NCBI RefSeq assembly: GCF_049347105.1
Contig: NZ_CP186334.1
Location: 2,790,001 to 2,854,000, forward strand
Reading direction: 5' to 3'
Source: Gaoshiqia hydrogeniformans
GTDB lineage: Bacteria; Bacteroidota; Bacteroidia; Bacteroidales; Prolixibacteraceae
DNA length: 64,000 bases
A program made the translations under genes and the position numbers. Below, one piece after another: positions 1 to 8,145 of this stretch (positions are counted from its first letter, which is position 1; the number at the start of each line of letters is the position of its first letter). The notes under the pieces are model-generated. The model was not told the origin of the DNA. It saw nothing but the letters and a program-made list of their open reading frames with translations, and did no database searches.

Positions 1-98
1 TTGACATCAGTGATGATTTGACGTTTAACTGGACCGCTGGTCCGGTGTTTTGCGGAAATAAACCCCTGCCCGGGGTTCATGTAAGTTTTAGATTTTAA
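1..98 (+). CDS. 3' end of an outer-membrane beta-barrel protein (partial)
   Basis: Reading from base 3, 31 codons stay open and end in TAA at 96-98. The peptide has alternating polar and hydrophobic residues and finishes ...VSFRF. A C-terminal aromatic residue on a last beta strand is the usual recognition signal for the BAM outer-membrane insertion machinery. The rest of the gene lies before the window, so the family cannot be named. It is followed after 16 bp by the lytic transglycosylase on the same strand and may share its transcript. Confidence 0.55.
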   Translation, partial: DISDDLTFNWTAGPVFCGNKPLPGVHVSFRF

Positions 99-114
99 GA
101 AAAAAGAGGAGATG

Positions 115-1731
115 ATGAGAAAAGCCCTGATATTGTTGATGATTTTAAGTTTGAATGCAGGACTTGTATTCGGTGAAAAAGCAGTTAAAGACCCCATTAA
201 GCAGGTGAAACGAATTGAAGTCGTTGAGCTGGACACCCTGGGTTATCAGTCGGTTTTTGTTAATCCCGACGAAAACCTGAATGACTTGTTTGGCGAGCAA
301 ATAGACAGTTTGCTCAATTCGTGGTATATCCAGAATACTTTCGCCCTCGATATCAGCAACGAAGCCATTGAAGGAGCATCGTCCATCGTATCGCTGCCTG
401 ATTCAGTGTACATCAGCCGGTTGCAGTCGATCGACTCGTTCATCGACTTGTCCTTCAACAAAACGGTGAAAAATTTTATTGAACTATATACCCACCGGAA
501 ACGCGAACTGACCGAAGTGATGCTTGGCCTGTCGGCTTATTATTTCCCGATGTTTGAAGAATTGCTGGATAAGCACGAAATGCCGATGGAACTGAAATAC
601 CTGCCGATCATTGAATCGGCGCTGAACCCGGTCGCCCGTTCGCGGGCCAATGCGGTGGGGTTGTGGCAGTTTATGTACGGAACCGGGCGGATGTATAAAC
701 TCGAAATCGGCACGTTTATCGACGAACGCCGCGATCCTGAAAAATCGTCTGAAGCAGCGGTGAAATACCTGAAAGACCTGTACAAAATCTACAACAACTG
801 GCACCTGGTCATTGCGGCCTATAACTGTGGCCCCGGGAATGTGAATAAAGCCATCCGACGGTCAGGCGGAGCGCGCGATTACTGGACGATTTACTATAAC
901 CTTCCCCGTGAAACCCGGGGTTATGTCCCGGCTTTTATTGCGGCTGCTTACGTGATGAACCACTACCAGCAGCATGGTTTGCAGCCTCGTTACCCCGATT
1001 TCCCGATTGCTACCGATACCCTTCATGTTACCGATTACCTGCATTTTAACCAGGTGGCCTCGATTTTGGAAGTGCCGGTTGAAGCTTTGCAGTCGCTGAA
1101 CCCCCAGTACCGGATGAACATTATCCCTGCCCGGGCCAATAAACCTTACACCCTCCGTATCCCGGTTGAAAAAGTATCCACCTACATCGATAAAGAAGAC
1201 GAAATCTTTGCGTACAAGCGTCACGAATATTTCCCGAACAACGAAATTTTGGTTCCCAAAGAACACCAGCACTATGTGACTTCCGACGTTCAGGGAAAAG
1301 ATAAGGTATTGTACACGGTGAAGTCGGGCGATAACCTGGGCTATATTTCGCAATGGTTCCGGGTAAGCGTAGCTAACCTGCGCTATTGGAATAACATCAA
1401 CAACAACATGATCCGGGTTGGACAAAAACTGGCCGTTTACGTGCCGCAGGGGCAAGGCGACCATTATGCCAGTGTAAACAGCATGTCGCTCAGCCAAAAA
1501 CAGGAGTTTTCCAAAAAGGCCCCGGTAACAAAAGCTACCACAGCCAGCGCAAATGTGACTTACGACCCTTCGGGCATTGTTTATTACACGGTCCGTAAGG
1601 GCGATACTTTATGGTCGATTGCCCGCCAGTTTCCAGGCGTTTCGAATCAGGAAATCATGAGGCTGAATAACATGCAAAATGCCAATGTGCTGAAAGTCGG
1701 GCAAAAACTGAAAATTCAACCCAAAAGCTAA
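115..1731 (+). CDS. mltD: Lytic transglycosylase with LysM domains (MltD-like)
   Basis: Exported murein hydrolase that would cleave the MurNAc-GlcNAc bond of peptidoglycan in the periplasm. It opens with a signal peptide (about residues 1-21). An SLT domain follows: PIIESALNP carries the likely catalytic Glu (about residue 167), with GLWQFM and AYNCGPGNV as further family motifs. Three LysM modules occupy the C-terminal third; the last two start VLYTVKSGDNL and VYYTVRKGDTLW. At about 538 aa the length suits an MltD-type enzyme. ATG codons lie at 112 and 115; 115 is preferred because the AGAGG at 105-109 is better spaced from it. The next gene starts 5 bp downstream. Confidence 0.93.
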   Translation: MRKALILLMILSLNAGLVFGEKAVKDPIKQVKRIEVVELDTLGYQSVFVNPDENLNDLFGEQIDSLLNSWYIQNTFALDISNEAIEGASSIVSLPDSVYISRLQSIDSFIDLSFNKTVKNFIELYTHRKRELTEVMLGLSAYYFPMFEELLDKHEMPMELKYLPIIESALNPVARSRANAVGLWQFMYGTGRMYKLEIGTFIDERRDPEKSSEAAVKYLKDLYKIYNNWHLVIAAYNCGPGNVNKAIRRSGGARDYWTIYYNLPRETRGYVPAFIAAAYVMNHYQQHGLQPRYPDFPIATDTLHVTDYLHFNQVASILEVPVEALQSLNPQYRMNIIPARANKPYTLRIPVEKVSTYIDKEDEIFAYKRHEYFPNNEILVPKEHQHYVTSDVQGKDKVLYTVKSGDNLGYISQWFRVSVANLRYWNNINNNMIRVGQKLAVYVPQGQGDHYASVNSMSLSQKQEFSKKAPVTKATTASANVTYDPSGIVYYTVRKGDTLWSIARQFPGVSNQEIMRLNNMQNANVLKVGQKLKIQPKS

Positions 1732-1736
1732 TCACG

Positions 1737-2396
1737 ATGAATAACTTCAGGCATACGTTACGCATCTTTTTCACCGGCATTTTGTTGGTGGTCGCGGGCG
1801 GAAACCTTCCTGCCTGTTCGCAGGTTCAGAAAAACGGTAATAATCCTGGTTTGGACAAGCAGGTGAAGGATTTTCTGGAAGACAGCAAAAACACCTGGCG
1901 CGACATGAATGTGCCGGAATCGGACGGGCAGCTTTTGTACGATCTCATTGTGAAAAATAATTACAAAAGTGCCGTTGAAATTGGTACGTCCACTGGCCAT
2001 TCGGGCGTATGGATTGCCTGGGCGCTGAGCAAAACAGGCGGAAAACTGATTACCATTGAAATTGATAAAAGAAGATATCTGGAAGCTTTGGCAAATTTCA
2101 AAAAGGCCGGATTGTTAAATTACATTGATGCGCGGTTAGCCGATGCCCATGAGTTGGTACCTGCATTGGAGGGACCGTTTGATTTTGTTTTCAGCGATGC
2201 GGATAAAAGCTGGTACATCAATTACTTTAAGGATTTAGATCCAAAACTTTCGGTTGGGGCTTGTTTTGTGACCCACAATGTTAACCGCCACAACAATTAT
2301 CATTTTTACGAGTACGTCAACAAACTCGCGAATTACGAAACCACTCTTGACGACCGGGGCGCCGGCGTGGCCATCAGCTACAAAAAATCGGAATAA
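1737..2396 (+). CDS. Class I SAM-dependent methyltransferase (O-MT type) with an N-terminal export signal
   Basis: The core resembles catechol/caffeoyl-CoA-type O-methyltransferases. Motif I reads AVEIGTSTGHSG, followed by an acidic strand end (LITIEID) and FDFVFSDADK where the metal-binding Asp of this group sits. The oddity is the N-terminus: about 20 hydrophobic residues after RHTLR, then LPAC, which reads as a lipobox with Cys27. That predicts a lipoprotein or at least an exported protein, unusual for an enzyme needing cytoplasmic SAM. No good internal start that would remove this segment is seen. The substrate is unknown. It follows the transglycosylase by 5 bp and is probably co-transcribed. 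Confidence 0.75.
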   Translation: MNNFRHTLRIFFTGILLVVAGGNLPACSQVQKNGNNPGLDKQVKDFLEDSKNTWRDMNVPESDGQLLYDLIVKNNYKSAVEIGTSTGHSGVWIAWALSKTGGKLITIEIDKRRYLEALANFKKAGLLNYIDARLADAHELVPALEGPFDFVFSDADKSWYINYFKDLDPKLSVGACFVTHNVNRHNNYHFYEYVNKLANYETTLDDRGAGVAISYKKSE

Positions 2397-2446
2397 CCGG
2401 AGCCTCCCGGGATAGAGCAGGTAAATTAACCATGATCACGCAGCGT

Positions 2447-3874
2447 TTAGTAGCTGAGTTTCTCCATACGGCTGGCGTCCAGACGTAGAAAAATAAATAA
2501 TAAAATGGTGAATGACCAAAGCGACGAACCGCCGTAACTGAAAAAAGGAAGCGGAATACCGATCACCGGGGCTAAGCCAATGGTCATCCCGATATTAACG
2601 GTAAGGTGGAAAAACAGGATACAGGCTACGCTGTACCCGTAAACCCGGCTAAAAACCGACCGTTGCCGCTCGGCCATGAAAATAAGCCGGATCAGCAGGG
2701 CCATAAACAACAGGATAACAACCGTTGTTCCGGCAAAACCCCATTCTTCGCCAACAGTACAAAAAATAAAGTCAGTACTTTGTTCGGGTACAAAATCGAA
2801 TTTGGTTTGGGTGCCGTTCAAAAAACCTTTTCCGGTGAAACCCCCGGAGCCGATGGCAATCTTCGATTGATTGACATTATACCCAACCCCCAGTGGATCG
2901 GAATGGATACCAAGCAGTTCATTGATCCGGTCCTGATGATGTTGGCTCAGTACGTTATTAAAAACATAATCTACAGAAAAAGTTATGCCGATCAGCATCA
3001 GGTAAACGCCGAGAATGATCAAAACATGTCTCATCCGGTTTTTCAGGGCATAAACCGCGAAGATCAATGTGGAGACCACTGAAGTCAGGATCAGTAGTTT
3101 AGTGGTGGAATACGTTGTTTTTATCAAAAAATTACCCAGCCAAAGCAGCGAAAAGGCGGTCGTAGAAATGGCCAGGGCTTTAACACCGGTCCAAAACGGG
3201 TAGCGGGTGAAGTAATATGACAACAGGGCTCCCGCTGTCAGGATAACAATGGTGTGAAGCGGACTAAAGACCAGGGTGAGGATGAAAACCCCGGCAACCA
3301 GAAACCCTGAAAACAGGATGATACCGGACAAACCTTCACGGTATAATACCAGGATAAATACGCCGAACACCAAGGCCGAACCGGTGTCGTTTTGAAGCAG
3401 GATAAGAGCAACCGGCGTGAACAGGATTCCGGCAATGGCCACCATCGATTTGAGATCGGTCATCTTGAAATGATAGGAACTGCAAAATTTGGCCAGGGCC
3501 AGCGCAGTTGTCACTTTAACAAATTCGGCCGGTTGAACGGCGAATCCGCCAAGCTGGAACCATGAACGCGAGCCTTTCACTTCTGTTCCCAAAAACAAGA
3601 CTCCGAATAAAATAAAGATGGATAAGGCGTAAAACAGGTAGGCGAAAGAAACATAGAATTTACTGTCGAAAATGATCAGCGTGGTGGCCAGCAAAAAGGC
3701 GGCAGTTATCCAGATTAATTGTTTCCCGTACCGTTGGCTCATATCCACGATGCTGCTGTGATCTTCGTTGTACACTGCCGCGTAAATATTCAGCCAGCCC
3801 AGGATTACCAGAACGAAGTAAAGACCGACGGTTAACCAGTCGAGATTAAGCCATATGTTATTTCTGCTTGCCAC
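2447..3874 (-). CDS. rodA: Rod-shape-determining peptidoglycan glycosyltransferase RodA
   Basis: SEDS-family polytopic membrane protein (475 aa) that polymerises glycan strands for the elongasome together with PBP2. Many hydrophobic helices are visible, and family signatures are present: FQLGGFAVQPAEFVK, then GFTGKGFLNGTQTKFDFVPEQSTDF and, near the end, GIPLPFFSYGGSS. It is somewhat longer than E. coli RodA because of extra central helices, as is usual in Bacteroidota. The start is GTG at 3874 and shares one base with the TAG stop of the PBP2 gene, which points to translational coupling. It is the last gene of the shape cluster. Confidence 0.95.
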   Translation of the reverse strand: MASRNNIWLNLDWLTVGLYFVLVILGWLNIYAAVYNEDHSSIVDMSQRYGKQLIWITAAFLLATTLIIFDSKFYVSFAYLFYALSIFILFGVLFLGTEVKGSRSWFQLGGFAVQPAEFVKVTTALALAKFCSSYHFKMTDLKSMVAIAGILFTPVALILLQNDTGSALVFGVFILVLYREGLSGIILFSGFLVAGVFILTLVFSPLHTIVILTAGALLSYYFTRYPFWTGVKALAISTTAFSLLWLGNFLIKTTYSTTKLLILTSVVSTLIFAVYALKNRMRHVLIILGVYLMLIGITFSVDYVFNNVLSQHHQDRINELLGIHSDPLGVGYNVNQSKIAIGSGGFTGKGFLNGTQTKFDFVPEQSTDFIFCTVGEEWGFAGTTVVILLFMALLIRLIFMAERQRSVFSRVYGYSVACILFFHLTVNIGMTIGLAPVIGIPLPFFSYGGSSLWSFTILLFIFLRLDASRMEKLSY

Positions 3875-5700
3875 TATTTGGGTTGAATTGGGTTTAATAG
3901 ATTCGCATCAAGCATGCGTTGCTCTGTCAGTTTCCGGTTATTGGCCGTAATGGTTCCGGTCAGGTATTTTTCGATAATCAGGCTGGCCACCGGGGCAGCA
4001 TGCCTGGCCCCCCATACGCCAAATTCAATAAAAACGGCAATGGCAATTTTGGGATCATCTTTAGGCGCGAAAGCGATGAAGGCTGAATGGTCAGAACCAT
4101 GTGCATTCTGGATCGTTCCCGTTTTCCCGCAAATGGAAATGCCGTCAACATGAGCCGTGTAACGGGTGTTGGTAAAGTCAATTACCTGCTGCATCCCTTC
4201 AATCACTGTTTCATAATGATCGGCGCTGACGGTGGCGTTTTTTCGCTCGAATTGTAATTGATTAACGGTCCCGTCTTTATCGGCTACCGATCTGATCAGG
4301 TGAGGTTCGATATAATATCCCCGGTTGGCAATCACGGTAACCATGTTGGCCATTTGCAAGGGAGTGATAATGATTTCACCCTGTCCGATCGATAACGAAC
4401 GGATGGTTAAGGCATTCCACCGTTTTTGGCCAAAATAACGGTCGTAGTATGAAGAGTTGGGAATGTTCCCGGTGGATTGGCCGTAAAACTCATTTCCCAG
4501 GGTTTCGCCCAGCCCGAAACTTTTGATGTGCGATTGCCATTTGTTGTACCCCTGCTCGGCTGTAGGGTATTTCGAGATGATCGACCGGAATGTATTCCAG
4601 AAATAAGGATTGCAGGATTCGCGGATCGCGCTTTTCAGGCTGATCGGGCTTTCGTGGCTGTGGGTACAACGTATCGGGCTGGATACTGTGCCATGACAAC
4701 TCACGCTGGTCTGTTCATTGATTGTGCCCTCTTCCAGGGCGATGAGCGCATTGAGCGTTTTAAAGGTTGACCCCGGTGAATAAGCTGCCGAGATGGCGCG
4801 GTTGGTCAGTGGTTTCAAGGTATCTCCCAGCAGGATCTGGTAGTTGGCGGAGCGTTCGCGCCCAACCAGCAAATTGGGATCGTAGGCCGGGCCGCTGTAG
4901 TAACACAGAATTTCTCCTGTTTGGGGTTCAATAGCAACCACGGCCCCGCGTTTGTTCTGCATCAGTTGCTCGGCATAAAGCTGTAAGTCGGCGTCGATGG
5001 TCGAAATGAGATTTTTCCCCAGCACCGATATGGTATCGCTTTTTCCTTCGCGGTAGGCGCCTTTAATCCGGTTGTGTACATCGACCATGAAAAAGTTAAC
5101 GCCTTTGGTTCCGCGTAATTCTTTCTCGTACGTGCGTTCAAGCCCCGTTATCCCGATGTAATCGCCTTGGGCATAATACGGGTCTTTTTCAATCGCAGCT
5201 TTATCAACTTCGCCGACATAACCAAGCATATGGGCTGCAATTTTCTGAGGATATTCCCTGAGTGTACGGCTTTGTGCAAAAAAGCCAGGGTATTTGAATA
5301 GTTTTTCCTGTAAAACGGCATATACTTCGGGTGAGATCTGTTTTACGATCACCGATGGCTTGTACCGCGAGTATTTTTTTGCTTTGTTAATTCCGTCAAT
5401 CAGCTCCGATTTATCGATTTTCAGTATGCTGCACAATCCAGTCGTATCAAAGGTTGTCAGTTCGCGCGGCGTGACCAGTAAGTCGTAAGCTGCCTTATTG
5501 TAAACCAGCAATTTCCCGTTCCGGTCGTAAATCAATCCCCGTGCGGGATAGTTGATTACCCGTCGCAGTACGTTTCGGGTGGCATATTGCTTATACGAAC
5601 TTTCTAATACCTGTAGCGAAAAAAGTTTCAGGATGAAGACCACCGCAACGGCTAAAAAAATGGCTGCTAAAATATATTTTCGCTTGGCAAATTTGTCCAC
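3874..5700 (-). CDS. mrdA: Penicillin-binding protein 2 (peptidoglycan DD-transpeptidase)
   Basis: Class B PBP (608 aa) of the elongasome that crosslinks new peptidoglycan and partners RodA. One N-terminal membrane helix (about residues 8-28) is followed by a dimerisation domain and the transpeptidase domain. The catalytic motifs are complete: SPGSTFK with Ser311, SCN in ESCNPYF, and KTG in CGKTGTIQ. The start is GTG (5698-5700, reverse strand), five bases after the mreD stop. It sits between mreD and rodA, the standard order. Confidence 0.96.
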   Translation of the reverse strand: MDKFAKRKYILAAIFLAVAVVFILKLFSLQVLESSYKQYATRNVLRRVINYPARGLIYDRNGKLLVYNKAAYDLLVTPRELTTFDTTGLCSILKIDKSELIDGINKAKKYSRYKPSVIVKQISPEVYAVLQEKLFKYPGFFAQSRTLREYPQKIAAHMLGYVGEVDKAAIEKDPYYAQGDYIGITGLERTYEKELRGTKGVNFFMVDVHNRIKGAYREGKSDTISVLGKNLISTIDADLQLYAEQLMQNKRGAVVAIEPQTGEILCYYSGPAYDPNLLVGRERSANYQILLGDTLKPLTNRAISAAYSPGSTFKTLNALIALEEGTINEQTSVSCHGTVSSPIRCTHSHESPISLKSAIRESCNPYFWNTFRSIISKYPTAEQGYNKWQSHIKSFGLGETLGNEFYGQSTGNIPNSSYYDRYFGQKRWNALTIRSLSIGQGEIIITPLQMANMVTVIANRGYYIEPHLIRSVADKDGTVNQLQFERKNATVSADHYETVIEGMQQVIDFTNTRYTAHVDGISICGKTGTIQNAHGSDHSAFIAFAPKDDPKIAIAVFIEFGVWGARHAAPVASLIIEKYLTGTITANNRKLTEQRMLDANLLNPIQPK

Positions 5701-5705
5701 TTCAC

Positions 5706-6212
5706 TTACTCCTTATAAATCAGAAACTGACTGAGAATGATTAATACGATAGAAAAAACTGAGCTTAGGCTGCTTCGGAAAAAGGTAAAGATAAACCCTT
5801 CCAGAGTAAAAACTTCAATATAAAACAGGAAGAAATGGTGGGCGGGCACTAAAATGAGTGTATAGCGGAAAAACCATCGGAGTCCGAGGTGCGATATCCG
5901 GGGCGAGGCGCTTATCTCGAGTACATCGCGCGGCGATATCAGGTTGATGACCAGCGGTCGCAGAAAAGCTAAAAAGGTGGTTGCCGAAGCATGTATGCCC
6001 AGGGTATTGCTGAAAATATCAATCGTCAGTCCCGTAAAGAAACCTAAAAACAGCAGCAGGTACTTGGGGGTATCGAAGGGGAGCAGCAGGATAAACATGA
6101 TATACAAAAACGGGTTGATGTACCCGCTGATTTGGATATGATTGAGCAGTAATACCTGCAGAAGGACCAATACAGCCCACATAAAAACATATTTAACAAA
6201 TCTGCTACTCAT
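5706..6212 (-). CDS. mreD: Rod-shape-determining protein MreD
   Basis: Small polytopic inner-membrane protein (about 168 aa) of the MreBCD elongasome scaffold. It consists almost only of hydrophobic helices; identity rests on this and on position between mreC and PBP2. The start chosen is the ATG at 6212 (MSSRFVKY), which overlaps the mreC stop by 8 bases; an earlier in-frame ATG at 6248 would run deep into mreC and is less likely. Confidence 0.9.
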   Translation of the reverse strand: MSSRFVKYVFMWAVLVLLQVLLLNHIQISGYINPFLYIMFILLLPFDTPKYLLLFLGFFTGLTIDIFSNTLGIHASATTFLAFLRPLVINLISPRDVLEISASPRISHLGLRWFFRYTLILVPAHHFFLFYIEVFTLEGFIFTFFRSSLSSVFSIVLIILSQFLIYKE

Positions 6213-7032
6213 CCCGGTTGTTTTCCTGTAAATTGATGATTTCGTCAAGCTGTTTGTTTTTCACGACCTGCACATGGGTCAGGGTCATAAAATTCGTCGA
6301 TAACCTGACGTCAATGTCATAAAAATTTGCCCCGCTTTCGTGGGTAAAATAGTCGATGTATCCAATCAGCATTCCTTCCGGAAAAACTGATGAAAACCCG
6401 CTGGTGACGATGGTGTCGCCAACAAGCATCTCAACATGAAAGGGGATTTCATTCAGCGAAGCATGATGATTGTCCATCCCATCCCAGGCCAACGATCCGA
6501 AGTTGTTGTTTGCCTTAATTTTGGCAGAAACCCGCCAGCGTTTATTCAGTAGTGTTGGCCCGGTAGAATAATTGTCGGATACATATGTGATGATTCCGAC
6601 GATCCCATCCGGCCCGATAATTCCCATTTCCGGTTCAATACCGTGTTTCCGGCCTTTATTCAGGGTGATGTAATTGTATTGTTTATTTACGGAGTTGTTG
6701 ACAACTTTAGCCGGAATAAACTGGTACTGGATGCTGTCGCTGGTCATGTAATCGCTCACCCGTGCCGTATCAGCAGTCAGGTAGGCCTGTAACTGATTTT
6801 TTAGCCGGGCATTATCTTCGGCCAGTTCGGCATTGATTTTTTGCAGTTTAAAGAAATTGACAACGGCGTGATAACTTTCGTAAATGCCGGCGGTAAGGTG
6901 ATTGCTCGAATTTAGAAATTGTACTTTCTGATAATTATTGTAATTGACGATCAGAACCAGGCAAACTGATTCCAAAGCCAGAAAAAGCAGGAAAAAATAG
7001 TTTCGTGCAAGAAAGCGAAACAAACTTCTCAT
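6205..7032 (-). CDS. mreC: Rod-shape-determining protein MreC
   Basis: Bitopic inner-membrane protein (275 aa) that links MreB inside to PBP2/RodA outside. It has one N-terminal helix (about 10-28), a short predicted coiled coil (about 60-85, NAELAEDNARLKNQL), then the periplasmic beta-barrel domain with conserved glycine-rich strands (GIIGPDGIVGIITYV and VTSGFSSVFPEGMLIG). It lies directly after mreB and overlaps mreD, in the expected order. Confidence 0.94.
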   Translation of the reverse strand: MRSLFRFLARNYFFLLFLALESVCLVLIVNYNNYQKVQFLNSSNHLTAGIYESYHAVVNFFKLQKINAELAEDNARLKNQLQAYLTADTARVSDYMTSDSIQYQFIPAKVVNNSVNKQYNYITLNKGRKHGIEPEMGIIGPDGIVGIITYVSDNYSTGPTLLNKRWRVSAKIKANNNFGSLAWDGMDNHHASLNEIPFHVEMLVGDTIVTSGFSSVFPEGMLIGYIDYFTHESGANFYDIDVRLSTNFMTLTHVQVVKNKQLDEIINLQENNRDE

Positions 7033-7064
7033 TTACAGGAAAGTTTGTCTCCTTCCTCTCAGGA

Positions 7065-8087
7065 TTACCTGATCAGGAAGGAGAATTTATCAATGTTTTT
7101 CAGCGCAATTCCGGTGCCTCGCGCCACCGCCCGTAACGGGTCTTCGGCAACGTGGAAGGGGATGTTGATTTTTTCTGTTAAACGTTTATCCAGTCCGCGC
7201 AGCAATGCTCCGCCACCAGCCAGGTAAATTCCTTTGGTTACAATGTCGGAATAGAGTTCAGGCGGGGTTTGCTCAAGAGCGCTAAGGATAGCCGTCTCAA
7301 TTTTGGAGATGGACTTTTCGAGACAGTGCGAAATCTCCTGATACGACACGGGCACCTCAATCGGCAATGCGGTCATTTGGTTCGGCCCCTGTACAATGTA
7401 ATCGTTTGGCGGGTTCTCCAGTTGCGAGAGCGCCGAACCTACATTGATTTTAATATCCTCGGCGGTGCGTTCGCCGATTTTGATGTTGTGTTGGTGCCGC
7501 ATGTATTCCATGATGTCGGCTGTCAGATCGTCGCCCGCAATACGAATGGATTTATTGGTGACAATACCTCCCAGCGAAATTACGGCAATCTCGGTGGTTC
7601 CGCCGCCAATATCAACTACCATGTGGCCTTCGGGGGCTTCCACGTCGAGCCCAATACCAATGGCCGCGGCCATGGGTTCGTAAATCATGTACACTTCACG
7701 TCCGCCGGCATGTTCCGACGAGTCGCGTACGGCGCGGAGCTCCACTTCCGTTGATCCGGAAGGAATACAAATAACAATTTTAAGGGCAGGGGAGAACAAC
7801 CTGGATTTGGGATTGATCATCTTGATCATTCCTCTGATCATTTGTTCAGCCGCATTAAAGTCTGCGATAACACCATCGCGCAAAGGCCTGATGGTTTTCA
7901 GGTTTGCATGCGTTTTTCCCTGCATTTGGCGCGCTTTCTCTCCTATCGCTACCAGTTTATCCGTCTTCAGGTCGACGGTCACCACCGATGGTTCATCCAA
8001 AACTATTTTATCATTTTGGATGATGATCGTGTTGGCCGTTCCCAGGTCAATCGCAATCTCCTGAGTTAAAAATGAAAACAATCCCAT
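7065..8087 (-). CDS. mreB: Rod-shape-determining actin homologue MreB
   Basis: Actin-fold ATPase (340 aa) that polymerises under the inner membrane and directs lateral wall synthesis. The nucleotide-binding signatures are clear: IDLGTANTII (phosphate 1), VVDIGGGTTEIAVISLG (phosphate 2), and LAGGGALLRGLD (adenosine). The N-terminal MGLFSFLTQ is the amphipathic membrane anchor. A strong AGGAG ribosome site stands 9 bases before the ATG, and a TACCTTTG box lies 23 bp upstream. It is the first gene of the shape cluster after purH. Confidence 0.98.
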   Translation of the reverse strand: MGLFSFLTQEIAIDLGTANTIIIQNDKIVLDEPSVVTVDLKTDKLVAIGEKARQMQGKTHANLKTIRPLRDGVIADFNAAEQMIRGMIKMINPKSRLFSPALKIVICIPSGSTEVELRAVRDSSEHAGGREVYMIYEPMAAAIGIGLDVEAPEGHMVVDIGGGTTEIAVISLGGIVTNKSIRIAGDDLTADIMEYMRHQHNIKIGERTAEDIKINVGSALSQLENPPNDYIVQGPNQMTALPIEVPVSYQEISHCLEKSISKIETAILSALEQTPPELYSDIVTKGIYLAGGGALLRGLDKRLTEKINIPFHVAEDPLRAVARGTGIALKNIDKFSFLIR

Positions 8088-8109
8088 GGTTTATATTCTC
8101 CTAAAATTT

Positions 8110-8117
8110 CAAAGGTA
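8110..8117 (-). promoter_or_regulatory. Putative -7 box (TACCTTTG) for mreB operon
   Basis: The minus strand reads TACCTTTG, matching the Bacteroidota -7 consensus TAnnTTTG, in the 58-bp gap between purH and mreB. No convincing -33 TTTG is seen. The predicted leader is about 16-18 nt and contains the AGGAG ribosome site. Confidence 0.45.
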
Positions 8118-8145
8118 TTATTTACAGACTTTTTTCTTCGTTAAA

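Noticed and set aside
862..1497. 211-codon minus-strand frame inside the MltD-like gene
   Set aside because: Overlaps the SLT and LysM domains; no signal, ribosome site or domain of its own.
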